The notes under the pieces: model-generated
Told to the model about the DNA's origin: nothing
The model's database searches: none
What the model saw: only the letters and a program-made list of their open reading frames with translations
In this document: positions 54,964-62,717 of the stretch, one piece after another
Numbering within the stretch: position 1 is the stretch's first letter
Layout: every line of letters begins with the position of its first letter
Program-made: the position numbers and the translations under genes
Origin: Serratia rhizosphaerae
GTDB taxonomy: Bacteria > Pseudomonadota > Gammaproteobacteria > Enterobacterales > Enterobacteriaceae
Assembly: GCF_009817885.1 (NCBI RefSeq)
Contig: NZ_CP041764.1
Span: forward strand, 434,001-498,000
Length of the DNA: 64,000 nt
Direction of reading: 5' to 3'

Positions 54964-55404
54964 CTAACCAGGGAAAAAAGCGAACAGAAAACATAATACT
55001 GCGACCAGTATGATGATACTGAAGATCAGCCCGGCGCCGAACAATATCGCATGGAAGGCCAGCGTCCCCCCGCCAAAAAACAGCGCTCCGCCAACTCCCC
55101 AGCCGTTCTCTTTGCGAATCCCTCCGATAAAAGCAAGCACCAACGCAACGATCGCCAGACCGATAGTCGCGCTATTCAGTATGTTATCTATATCGATAGT
55201 TCGTTTCTCTGTCACCGGCGGTTCCTGACCTTTCAGGCCGGCTAAAATGCCGTTTTTGATAGATGACACTTTCTCCGCCACGCTGACTTCCAGCGGCGGC
55301 TTGGTCGCTAACGGATAATTGAAATGAAACAGGCTAATAAGCAAGGCCAGCGCGCCAAGCAGCATGCCGTATATGCTGATTTGATATTTATGTGTTTTGC
55401 TCAT
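54964..55404 (-). CDS. Small inner-membrane protein of unknown function
   Basis: 146 residues from ATG 55404 (MSKTHKYQISIYG). The first helix (MLLGALALLISLF) is followed by a periplasmic-looking segment containing VSSIKNGILAGLKGQEPP, then about three more helices, the last very hydrophobic (LIFSIIILVAVLCFLFAFF). The 'IKxGILAGLKG' stretch recalls E. coli YidI, but this is from memory and uncertain. An upstream in-frame ATG at 55416 is an alternative start. It is convergent with rybB. Confidence 0.6.
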   Translation of the reverse strand: MSKTHKYQISIYGMLLGALALLISLFHFNYPLATKPPLEVSVAEKVSSIKNGILAGLKGQEPPVTEKRTIDIDNILNSATIGLAIVALVLAFIGGIRKENGWGVGGALFFGGGTLAFHAILFGAGLIFSIIILVAVLCFLFAFFPG

Positions 55405-55717
55405 GCCACATACCATTTTTTTATGTTTTATTAAGATGCGCGTCAATGCGCGATCGGCCCGTGCCGGATAGTTCCAACAGTGCGATAGCCGCCATTCCAT
55501 CGGCATAATCATTACGCCGCAGGATCATACCATAGGATGCTCCGCTCTCCATGCAACGGGCTTACTACCAGCCCTGCCCCGCAGAGGGTTATGCCAGTGT
55601 GTAATGTACAAACATTCCCCCTTTACCCACGGTTTAACCCAGACCGGATATTATTAAGAAACGTATCCTGCATACGTAGTGTGTGACTGAGACATAAATC
55701 AACATAAAGGACTAGCT
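55405..55717. promoter_or_regulatory. Intergenic region between the membrane protein and the secreted protein genes
   Basis: 313 bp that must carry the divergent promoters of both flanking genes. No gene or clear operator was recognised. Confidence 0.35.
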
Positions 55718-56098
55718 ATGAAAATTTCTACCATGGTTGCATCTCTCGCCCTGGCCGGCTTCTGTTTCGCGGCAAACGCGGCTACCCCTGGGAATATTGC
55801 GGTATATGCGACAGAGAAGTCGACCGGCTCCATATCCATTGGCGGCAAAGACGCCTACACCAAAACCTTTGACGTCGCCCTGGCCAAATTGCCCGGGGAC
55901 GATATCGATTTATCAACACTTTGCCTGAAGGCCTACTCGCCGGATAACAAGGCCTTCAAGCTCGATACGGTTGATGAGGCATTAACCACCGGCACCTTGA
56001 AGGACGGCAAGCTGGTGAAGGGCATCGCCGTATTTGCCGCTGACAACGCCGCGGTCTACAACGCAGCCCTGGTAAAAATTACCGACGATTGTCAATAA
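55718..56098 (+). CDS. Secreted DUF4354-like small protein
   Basis: 126 residues with a clear signal peptide (MKISTMVASLALAGFCFAANA, cut after ~21). The mature part is a ~105-residue beta-rich-looking domain: VYATEKSTGSISIGGKDAYTK, DIDLSTLCLKAYSPDNKAF, a final DDCQ. Two cysteines (in STLCLK and near the C-terminus) could form a disulfide. It resembles the DUF4354 family of enteric periplasmic proteins; function unknown. AAAGGA precedes the ATG and a terminator follows. Confidence 0.7.
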   Translation: MKISTMVASLALAGFCFAANAATPGNIAVYATEKSTGSISIGGKDAYTKTFDVALAKLPGDDIDLSTLCLKAYSPDNKAFKLDTVDEALTTGTLKDGKLVKGIAVFAADNAAVYNAALVKITDDCQ

Positions 56099-56105
56099 TC
56101 CGCTC

Positions 56106-56131
56106 AAGCAGCCTTGCATGGCTGCTTTTCC
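56106..56131 (+). terminator. Intrinsic terminator after the DUF4354-like gene
   Basis: AAGCAGCC (56106-56113) and GGCTGCTT (56120-56127) pair across TTGCAT and are followed by TTCCC. Confidence 0.75.
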
Positions 56132-56174
56132 CTTTCCTTCCCGTAGTTTTTTCGGTCTTCTTACCGCCACAAGC

Positions 56175-56242
56175 CAAATAATAAGCAGATTCATTATCCC
56201 GTCCCGGGATAGCTTGACACATAAATATTACTCACCTAAAAC
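56175..56242 (+). promoter_or_regulatory. Promoter/operator of the first UbiA gene (copy 1 of a duplicated leader)
   Basis: 56175-56229 matches 57298-57352 at about 47 of 55 positions. It contains an inverted repeat ATAATAA-n6-TCATTAT (56178-56197), then a -35 TTGACA (56214-56219) and, 17 bp later, TAAAAC (56237-56242) as a possible -10. The repeat lies just upstream of the -35, like an activator or repressor site. Confidence 0.6.
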
Positions 56243-56317
56243 TGTGATAAATTTTATGTTAACAAGATGAGAGTCGCGCTATGGGCCATGCGTCTATCGC
56301 TCCGCCGGGGATGCAAT

Positions 56318-57223
56318 ATGGCTGAAGATATCAGCATCCAAAAACGTCGCGGGGTGATGTTTGAATTGTGGCTGTCCTGGCGCTTTGTCAAAAACAATAT
56401 CTGGGCGGGTGCCGTGGCGCCGACACTGTTTACTCTGGCGCTCTGTGCAGCCAAAGGTCTGCCCGGTATGGAAATCGCCATCAGCACCCTGGCATCATTT
56501 TTTTATGCCTATCTTCATCTCTACGTCTTTGATATCAACAGCCAGATATTTGGCATTGAAGAAGATAAAATCAATAAGCCGGATCGCCCGCTGGCGGCAA
56601 AAATCATTACGCTGGCGTCGGCGAAAATCAGGGCTGTCATTTTCACACTGTTGTTTTTTGCCTACGGCATCTGCCTCGGCGCCATTGGCTGGACCCTGCT
56701 CTGGGTACTGTTCGTCCTGCTGTACAGCTATACACCGTGGAGCAATAACTGGCTGCTGAAAAATCTCTTTGTCGCGCTGGGCATACTGACGCTGCTGCCG
56801 GTCGCCGCCCACAACGCCAGCGTACCGTTCATAGAAGTTGCTCACTGGCTACTGTCGCTGCTGGTGATGACCAGCTATATGATCACTACGCAGGATCTCC
56901 GCGATGTAAAAGGTGATGCACGCATCGGCAGGAAGACTTTTCCCTTGGTTTACGGCATGCGTACGGCCAAGATCGCCCTGTCGCTGGCTTACCTGCTCTC
57001 TATCGTTATCGCCCACTATACGCTGTTTACCCCAGGTGAAAACGGCAGCAGCGGCGCGCTGTTGCTCTTCGAGAGCGGATCCGCGTTAATTTTATTATGT
57101 GTCGCAGCGCGGTTGTGCAAACAAAACGCCGACTGCCGCTATGACCATTTTACCTACCGCCTGTGGGAATATTGGTACACGCTGGTGTGTATTTCCATGT
57201 TTGTCTTTTATATCAGCCGGTAG
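56318..57223 (+). CDS. UbiA-family prenyltransferase, copy 1
   Basis: 301 residues, eight to nine membrane helices. The UbiA motif 1 region (about residues 72-92) reads DINSQIFGIEED then KINKPDRPLAA; motif 2 (about residues 190-208) reads QDLRDVKGDARIGRKTFPL. These are the Asp/Glu-rich Mg-diphosphate sites of enzymes that move or cyclise prenyl groups. The EED/NKPxRP pattern is unlike core UbiA or MenA. ATG 56318 aligns with the start of copy 2 and is preceded by GGGGATG; upstream ATGs at 56267 and 56288 are less likely. It has its own promoter and is about 70% identical to copy 2 by eye. Substrate and acceptor unknown. Confidence 0.85.
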   Translation: MAEDISIQKRRGVMFELWLSWRFVKNNIWAGAVAPTLFTLALCAAKGLPGMEIAISTLASFFYAYLHLYVFDINSQIFGIEEDKINKPDRPLAAKIITLASAKIRAVIFTLLFFAYGICLGAIGWTLLWVLFVLLYSYTPWSNNWLLKNLFVALGILTLLPVAAHNASVPFIEVAHWLLSLLVMTSYMITTQDLRDVKGDARIGRKTFPLVYGMRTAKIALSLAYLLSIVIAHYTLFTPGENGSSGALLLFESGSALILLCVAARLCKQNADCRYDHFTYRLWEYWYTLVCISMFVFYISR

Positions 57224-57297
57224 CCAGCAATCGCACTGCTCAAGACTCCCCCTTCCACCCAGCGCACAGGTTCCCCGGTATCATTTTCATTTCAGTT

Positions 57298-57365
57298 CAA
57301 ATAATAAGCTGATTTATTATCTTGATTCGGGATAGCTTGACACATAAACATTTCTAAACTAAATG
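57298..57365 (+). promoter_or_regulatory. Promoter/operator of the second UbiA gene (copy 2 of a duplicated leader)
   Basis: Repeat of the 56175 region. The inverted repeat ATAATAA-GCTGAT-TTATTAT (57301-57320) has perfect 7-bp arms. TTGACA is at 57337-57342 with TAAATG at 57360-57365, 17 bp downstream. Confidence 0.6.
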
Positions 57366-57440
57366 TTTTATCATCCGCATTTCCGCCATGAGAGCCCCCC
57401 GCTATGCACCGCACGCCTGCCGCTTTGCCAAGGATGCAGC

Positions 57441-58349
57441 ATGATTGAAAATGTCAGCATCCAAAAACGCCGGGATGCGGCGTTTGAGCTGTGGTTATCC
57501 TGGCGTTTTGTCAGGAACAACGTCTGGATCGGCATTATCGCGCCAACGTTATTTACGCTGTCGCTCTGCCTCGCCCGGGGGATGGGAACGCAGGCAATAA
57601 TATCCAGTATTCTGGCTACCTTTATTTATGCTTATTTTCATATCTATATCGCCGATATCAACAGCCAGATATTTGGTATTGAAGAAGACAAAATCAATAA
57701 GCCGGACCGTCCGCTGGCGGCTCAGGTCATTACGCTGAAGTCGGCTAAAATCCGCGCCGTCGTTCTCGCCCTGCTGTTTTTCGCCTATGGCCTTTACCTC
57801 GGCGTGATTGGCTGGGTGCTGTTCTGGATACTGTGCTCACTGGTATACAGCTATACGCCGTGGAGCAATAACTGGCTGTTGAAGAACGTCTTTGTTTCGC
57901 TGGGCATATTGACGCAGCTGCCGGTCGCCGCTCACAACGCCGGCGTGCCGTTCAGGGAGATTGCCGACTGGCTGCTGCCGCTGTTGCTGATGACCAGCTA
58001 TATGATCACCACGCAGGATTTCAGGGACATTAAAGGCGACGCGCGCATCGGCAGAAAAACTTTTCCGCTGGTGTACGGCATGCGCAAGGGAAAAATAATC
58101 ATTGCCGTCGCCTATCTGCTTTCCATCGTTATTGCCCACTACACGCTGTTTATGCCCGGTGAACAGAGCGGCAACGCTAGCGCCCTGCCCCTGTTTGAGA
58201 TAGGATCCGCGCTTATTTTATTGTTCGTCTCAGCGCGTCTTTGCAAAAGAGATGCCGACAGCCGCTATGACCATTTCACCTACCGACTGTGGGAATACTG
58301 GTACACCCTGGTGTGTGTTTCCATTATTGCCGTTTATATCAGCCGTTAA
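57441..58349 (+). CDS. UbiA-family prenyltransferase, copy 2
   Basis: 302 residues with the same fold and motifs as copy 1: DINSQIFGIEED, KINKPDRPLAA, QDFRDIKGDARIGRKTFPL. Variation is spread over the protein (for example LARGMGTQAIISS against LCAAKGLPGMEIA), which suggests an old duplication under constraint rather than a recent one. AAGGATG precedes ATG 57441. Its stop is 23 bp before the idi start, so the two are probably co-transcribed. Confidence 0.86.
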   Translation: MIENVSIQKRRDAAFELWLSWRFVRNNVWIGIIAPTLFTLSLCLARGMGTQAIISSILATFIYAYFHIYIADINSQIFGIEEDKINKPDRPLAAQVITLKSAKIRAVVLALLFFAYGLYLGVIGWVLFWILCSLVYSYTPWSNNWLLKNVFVSLGILTQLPVAAHNAGVPFREIADWLLPLLLMTSYMITTQDFRDIKGDARIGRKTFPLVYGMRKGKIIIAVAYLLSIVIAHYTLFMPGEQSGNASALPLFEIGSALILLFVSARLCKRDADSRYDHFTYRLWEYWYTLVCVSIIAVYISR

Positions 58350-58372
58350 CCGAGCACACCATGGAGAACGCC

Positions 58373-58918
58373 ATGCCTGAACCTCATGAGCAGGTTATTT
58401 TGCTGGATGAGCATTTCCATCAGAGTGGGACAATGGATAAAGCCGTGGTGCATAGCAATCAGACGCCTCTGCACTTGGCCTTTTCCTGCTATGTGTTTAA
58501 CCGCAAAGGGGAACTGCTGATTACCCGGCGGGCGCTTAACAAAACCGCCTGGCCCGGCGTCTGGAGCAACTCGTTTTGCGGCCATCCGCAGCCCGGTGAA
58601 AGCCAAAGCGATGCAATAGCGCGTCGCGCCGCCTTCGAACTGGGCCTGACCATCAGCCCGCCGGAACTGGTGGTTCCCCACTTCCAGTACTGCGTCACCG
58701 ATGCCTCCGGCGTGATGGAAAATGAATTTTGCCCAATCTACGTCGCGCACAGCGATGCGCAGCCGCAGCCTAATCCGCTTGAAGTGATGGAGTATGTCTG
58801 GGTCGGTATCGAACAGGTGATAGACGCCATTAACGCCGTTCCTCAGGTGTTTTCCCCGTGGATGGCGCTACAGCTACAGCAGCCGGAACTGCTGAAAAGA
58901 ATCGGCGCGTTAGCCTGA
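58373..58918 (+). CDS. idi: Isopentenyl-diphosphate delta-isomerase, type I
   Basis: 181 residues, near the 182 of E. coli Idi. It interconverts IPP and DMAPP. The catalytic cysteine is in NSFCGHP (Cys ~66), metal-binding histidines are in LHLAF and CGHP, and the catalytic glutamates in MENEFCPIYV with the nearby FQYC tyrosine. The Nudix-like segment is GHPQPGESQSDAIARRAAFELG. ATG 58373 has GGAG at 6 nt; an ATG 12 nt upstream is weaker. Placement directly after two UbiA genes suggests dedicated supply of prenyl donors. Confidence 0.94.
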   Translation: MPEPHEQVILLDEHFHQSGTMDKAVVHSNQTPLHLAFSCYVFNRKGELLITRRALNKTAWPGVWSNSFCGHPQPGESQSDAIARRAAFELGLTISPPELVVPHFQYCVTDASGVMENEFCPIYVAHSDAQPQPNPLEVMEYVWVGIEQVIDAINAVPQVFSPWMALQLQQPELLKRIGALA

Positions 58919-58999
58919 TATGCATCGGTAGGAAACGGAGACGGGAACAAGGCCCGCCTCACATTCAGCTGGCGCGTTACATACGCGCCGGCAAGGCAG

Positions 59000-59509
59000 T
59001 TACTTCTTCACCGCGTCGCTGACCGCATCCTCAGCCTTCCAGACACGATACTTCACTTGCGCGTCCTGCGGCACATAGACCACGATCGGCAGACGGCTGT
59101 TGTAACGCTGCATGGCGGCATCGCCCAGATTTGCCGTCACGAAGGCTTCATGCTTGGTGTTGTCCGGGCAGGCCATCATGGTACTCATCGGGCCGGAGAG
59201 TTTATCCAGCACCAGGTAGTCGTAGCCCCAGCCGGACAAGGTTTTGCTTTCCAGCTTGCCGCCCAGCCCATGGTGGTTGCAGTCAACCTGCAGCGTTTTA
59301 CCGATCAGCAACTCAACCTTATAGTTTTCTTCATGCTCCTGTTTCGGCAGGTAAATCACCTGACGCGTCATGCCTTTTTCCGCCTGCGGGTAAGGGGCAA
59401 TCTTTTCCAGCGGCTGCTGGCGGATGTCGCCCTTTTCAGTCGCGTTGGTCGCCGCACCGGCAGAAGCAGCCATCATCATGCCGGCTACTAGCAAGGAGAT
59501 CTTTTTCAT
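59000..59509 (-). CDS. eco: Ecotin, periplasmic serine protease inhibitor
   Basis: A 169-residue precursor with signal peptide [20 protein letters not shown]. The mature protein has [44 protein letters not shown] and the reactive-site loop STMMACPD (P1 Met). The dimerising C-terminus reads [12 protein letters not shown]. It inhibits trypsin-fold proteases such as neutrophil elastase. Convergent with idi. Confidence 0.96.
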   Translation of the reverse strand: MKKISLLVAGMMMAASAGAATNATEKGDIRQQPLEKIAPYPQAEKGMTRQVIYLPKQEHEENYKVELLIGKTLQVDCNHHGLGGKLESKTLSGWGYDYLVLDKLSGPMSTMMACPDNTKHEAFVTANLGDAAMQRYNSRLPIVVYVPQDAQVKYRVWKAEDAVSDAVKK

Positions 59510-59802
59510 GTTCTTTCCCTATGATTCATACTGAAAACCAGACATAAACTAATACACTATACCAACTCTTTCCAATGGTTTAATCTTCTTTACATTGAGA
59601 CATTAAAAGGAACAACCACTGGAACAAGAGAAAATAGCAGAACAAAAACAATTCACATGAGCAATGTATTGCCGCACTAAGGTTTCCTTAAGCTGGAAAA
59701 TTTATCGCTGGCAGGCTGATGACCAACGGCGAGCTGGCGCACACACCTCGAAACCCCATCCCGACGTTTATTAAATCAACCCTCAACGGCCAAACACTTT
59801 AA

Positions 59803-60292
59803 GAATGGCTCTATTTACTCCTTGGCGCCATCCTTTTACCGTTGACAAGTTTTTGGCTTAATAGTCAGTGGGTTGCTATTTTTGTGGCTGTCGCGTAGCA
59901 AAGCGCTGGACTGAGCATCAGTAATATGTGGTTCGACAGCGCCAGCGGGTATTTCCCCTGGCAGCATAACGTCAGGCTGGATGCGATCAACCACCGGCCC
60001 TTGAAGATCGGCGTGATCGCCGCCTCGGTGCTGCCGCTGCTTCCCCGGCGGGCACGCCTCCAGCGGCTTTGCGGTGATGGCGCGGTTCTTTCTGTTTTAT
60101 CCCCGGCGACCAAAAGTGGCTTATGCCTGCTGGGGTGCCGGCATCACCCCGGGGCTGCTGATGGACTTTGGTCAGGTGATACGCGGCGCACACTTTTTTT
60201 CCCATAACCTGTGAGCAGGTTGGTGGGTTTGGTTCAGCCAATTGGCTGTTTATTGGTGGGTTAGCGGCGTTATTCGCCGCAAGACGAGGTAA
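59803..60292 (+). pseudogene. Degenerate PAP2-superfamily phosphatase gene
   Basis: Two fragments can be read. In frame 1 (59806 on) comes WLYLLLGAILLPLTSFWL, then a TAG at 59896-59898, then MWFDSASGYFPWQHN. The frame then shifts. From about 60041 another frame gives GGHASSGFAVMARFF, DFGQVIRGAHFFSHNL, a TGA at 60212-60214 where a Trp is expected, then AGWWVWFSQLAVYWWVSGV and a stop at 60290-60292. The GHASSG and RGAHFFSH blocks are PAP2 catalytic motifs. The middle of the gene appears deleted. Its remains end just before ybjG, another PAP2 gene. Confidence 0.8.
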
Positions 60293-60297
60293 ATATC

Positions 60298-60903
60298 ATG
60301 GAGCAGTTGAACTATCTTCTTTTCGCCTGGATTAACGCAACCCCGGCCTCGCCCGAATGGTCGATCGACTTCGCCACCTTCCTGGCGCGTGATGTGATCG
60401 CCATCGTTCCGCTATTGATTGTCGGCCTGTGGTTCTGGGGGCCGAAAGACGCGCTGGTTTCACAGCGTGAAGTGGTGGCAAAAACCACCATAGCGCTGGC
60501 ATTCGCCATCCTGACCTCCGCCGCCATCGGTATGCTGCTGCCGCACGAACGCCCCTTCGTCGCCGGCATCGGCTACACCTTCCTGCATCATGCGCCGGAC
60601 AGCTCCTTCCCCAGCGATCACGGTACCGCCATATTCACCTTTGCCATGGCATTTTTATGCTGGCACCGGCTGTGGTCCGGCATTGTGCTGATGGTTATCG
60701 CCGTCGCCATCGCCTGGTCGCGGGTTTTCCTTGGCGTACACTGGCCGCTGGATATGGTAGGTGGTTTCCTGCTTGGCATGGTGGGCTGCCTGGTGGCGCA
60801 GCTGGTGTGGAACCTGTTCGGCAGCGCGATCGCCGCCCGGCTGGAGCGCCTGTACCGTTTCCTGTTCGCCTTCCCTATCCGTAAAGGCTGGATCAAAGAG
60901 TAA
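60298..60903 (+). CDS. ybjG: Undecaprenyl-diphosphatase YbjG
   Basis: A 201-residue PAP2/BcrC-type membrane phosphatase that recycles undecaprenyl pyrophosphate. Motifs: C1 HERPFVAG, C2 PSDHGTAIF, C3 SRVFLGVHWPLD (catalytic His pair in PSDH and GVHWP). About five membrane helices. The ribosome site GACGAGGT overlaps the tail of the upstream pseudogene. A GC hairpin at 60910-60928 follows. Confidence 0.96.
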   Translation: MEQLNYLLFAWINATPASPEWSIDFATFLARDVIAIVPLLIVGLWFWGPKDALVSQREVVAKTTIALAFAILTSAAIGMLLPHERPFVAGIGYTFLHHAPDSSFPSDHGTAIFTFAMAFLCWHRLWSGIVLMVIAVAIAWSRVFLGVHWPLDMVGGFLLGMVGCLVAQLVWNLFGSAIAARLERLYRFLFAFPIRKGWIKE

Positions 60904-60969
60904 TCCCGTGCGGGGCCGTTGGCCCCGCCGTTATATCCCCCTGCCGGTTTATTCCCTTCAGCACTGCTA

Positions 60970-60985
60970 TGTTATTTAAATAACA
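60970..60985 (+). promoter_or_regulatory. Upstream DeoR-type operator
   Basis: TGTTATTTAAATAACA is a perfect 16-bp palindrome sharing the TGTTA...TAACA ends of the E. coli deo operator (TGTTAGAATTCTAACA). Its centre lies 74 bp, about seven helical turns, from that of the second operator. Confidence 0.7.
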
Positions 60986-61024
60986 AAATACCGCTAAAAA
61001 CGTGGTAAAAACTCGAATTTCGGC

Positions 61025-61061
61025 TATAATTACGGGCAAATAATGTTATTATTATAACATT
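61025..61061 (+). promoter_or_regulatory. deoC promoter -10 and proximal DeoR operator
   Basis: TATAAT at 61025-61030 is a good -10. It is followed by the palindrome TGTTATTATTATAACA at 61044-61059 (extended arms 61042-61061), which would cover the transcript start. This fits repression by DeoR, relieved by deoxyribose-5-phosphate. Confidence 0.75.
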
Positions 61062-61088
61062 CAGTACTAACCATTCAGAGGAAGCGCA

Positions 61089-61769
61089 ATGACTAGCGAA
61101 AACATTGATTACGCCAGCTACATCGACCATACCCTGCTGGCGATGGACGCCACCGAGCAGCAAATCAGCAAACTGTGTGAAGAAGCGCAGCAGCACAATT
61201 TCTACGCGGTATGCGTGAACTCCGGTTACGTCCCGCTGGTTGCACAGTTACTGCAGGAAAGCACGGTGAAAGTCTGCTCGGTTATCGGTTTTCCGCTGGG
61301 CGCCGGCCTGACCGTCACCAAGGCCTTTGAAGCGAAAGCGGCGATTGCCGCCGGCGCGCAGGAAATCGATATGGTCATCAACGTCGGCTGGCTGAAAAGC
61401 GGCATGCTGGAGGATGTCAAAGCCGATATCGCCGCCGTGCGTGAGGTTTGCGCGGCTATCCCATTGAAGGTAATATTGGAAACCTGCCTGCTCAGCGACG
61501 CGCAAATCGTGCAAGTGTGTGAAATGTGTCGTGAACTTGACGTCGCCTTTGTCAAAACCTCAACCGGCTTCAGCACCGGCGGCGCTCGTGAAGAGCACGT
61601 TAAACTGATGCGCGCTACCGTGGGCAGCGAAATGGGCGTGAAAGCCTCCGGCGCAGTACGCGACCGCGCGACCGCCAAAACGATGATTGAAGCCGGCGCC
61701 ACGCGTATCGGCACCAGTTCCGGCGTAGCCATCGTATCCGGCGAGCAGGCCGCCGCCGGCAGCTACTGA
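61089..61769 (+). CDS. deoC: Deoxyribose-phosphate aldolase
   Basis: A 226-residue class I aldolase that cleaves 2-deoxyribose-5-phosphate to glyceraldehyde-3-phosphate and acetaldehyde. The Schiff-base lysine is in [12 protein letters not shown], the second active-site lysine in VKASGAVRD, and the proton-relay aspartate in EIDMVINVG. It is shorter than E. coli DeoC (259) and nearer the common ~220-residue form. In E. coli deoC heads deoCABD elsewhere; here it is paired with deoR. AGAGGAAG precedes the ATG. Confidence 0.96.
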   Translation: MTSENIDYASYIDHTLLAMDATEQQISKLCEEAQQHNFYAVCVNSGYVPLVAQLLQESTVKVCSVIGFPLGAGLTVTKAFEAKAAIAAGAQEIDMVINVGWLKSGMLEDVKADIAAVREVCAAIPLKVILETCLLSDAQIVQVCEMCRELDVAFVKTSTGFSTGGAREEHVKLMRATVGSEMGVKASGAVRDRATAKTMIEAGATRIGTSSGVAIVSGEQAAAGSY

Positions 61770-61916
61770 TAGCAACGCCCCCGGCATACTTGCAGTGACC
61801 GGGCGCATTTGTTGACTGATGCGGGGTAATGCGTAGTACGCACTGCTCCGCATTGTTGTATCTGGCCCTGGGCCGCCACGGATATCTCTTTATCTCTAAA
61901 CCGACGGGAGCAACGA

Positions 61917-62681
61917 ATGGAAACGCGGCGCGAAGAACGCATCAATCGATTAGTCCAGGTGTTAAAGCGTTCTGACAAAATCCACTTGAAAGAAGCCGCC
62001 GCGCTGCTGGGGGTGTCGGAAATGACCATCCGCCGCGATCTCAGCGCCGAGCCTGCGGCGGTGGTGTTGCTGGGCGGCTACGTGGTGACCGACCCGCGCA
62101 ACAACGGCGTGACCCATTACTTTGTTTCCGACCAAAAAGCCAAGCAGGTGAGCGAGAAACGGCGCATCGGCCTGCTGGCCGCCCCGCTGATCGCAGAGAA
62201 TGATACGGTGTTCTTTGATTGCGGCACCACCACGCCAGCGATTATCGACGCCATTGCCGACGACCTGCCCTTCACCGGCGTCTGCCACTCGCTCAATACC
62301 TTTCTGGCCCTGCAGGATAAACCGCAGTGCAAGGTGATCCTATGCGGCGGTGAATTCAAGCCGAATAACTATATCTTCAGCAGTATCGGCCAGCGCAACG
62401 AAATGGACAGCATCTGTCCCAACATCGCTTTTATTTCCGCCGCAGGCCTCAGCCTACAGCAAGGCGCCAGCTGCTTTAACTTTGACGAGCTGGATATGAA
62501 GCACCGGGCGCTGGCGACGGCGCAGCGCAAGGTGCTGGTGGCCGACCACAGTAAATTCGGCAAGGTGAAGCCGGCCTGCATCGGCCCGCTGACCCTGTTT
62601 GATCATGTCATCACCGACCAGCGCCCCGACGGCGAATTCAGCGATTTCTTCAATCAGCACGCCATCACCCTGCGCTACTGA
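61917..62681 (+). CDS. deoR: Deoxyribose operon repressor DeoR
   Basis: A 254-residue DeoR-family regulator. The N-terminal helix-turn-helix spans HLKEAAALLGVSEMTIRRDL. The sugar-phosphate domain carries FFDCGTTTP, LCGGEFKPNNY and VLVADHSKFGKVKPA. Close to E. coli DeoR (METRREERI start). It follows deoC by 147 bp; a hairpin from about 61821 to 61855 lies between them. It probably controls the operators before deoC. Confidence 0.95.
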   Translation: METRREERINRLVQVLKRSDKIHLKEAAALLGVSEMTIRRDLSAEPAAVVLLGGYVVTDPRNNGVTHYFVSDQKAKQVSEKRRIGLLAAPLIAENDTVFFDCGTTTPAIIDAIADDLPFTGVCHSLNTFLALQDKPQCKVILCGGEFKPNNYIFSSIGQRNEMDSICPNIAFISAAGLSLQQGASCFNFDELDMKHRALATAQRKVLVADHSKFGKVKPACIGPLTLFDHVITDQRPDGEFSDFFNQHAITLRY

Positions 62682-62690
62682 GCCATTCAG

Positions 62691-62717
62691 ACCGCTGAGC
62701 ACGGCTCAGCGGTTCTC
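62691..62717 (+). terminator. Intrinsic terminator after deoR
   Basis: ACCGCTGAGC (62691-62700) and GCTCAGCGGT (62704-62713) pair perfectly across ACG, followed by TCTCTC. Confidence 0.75.

Noticed and set aside
54670..54967. Small open frames on both strands across the ybjL downstream region
   Set aside because: They overlap the rybB sRNA and its terminator and have no recognisable protein.
59865..60241. Short minus-strand open frames between ecotin and ybjG
   Set aside because: They lie opposite the PAP2 pseudogene, whose plus-strand fragments carry recognisable catalytic motifs.
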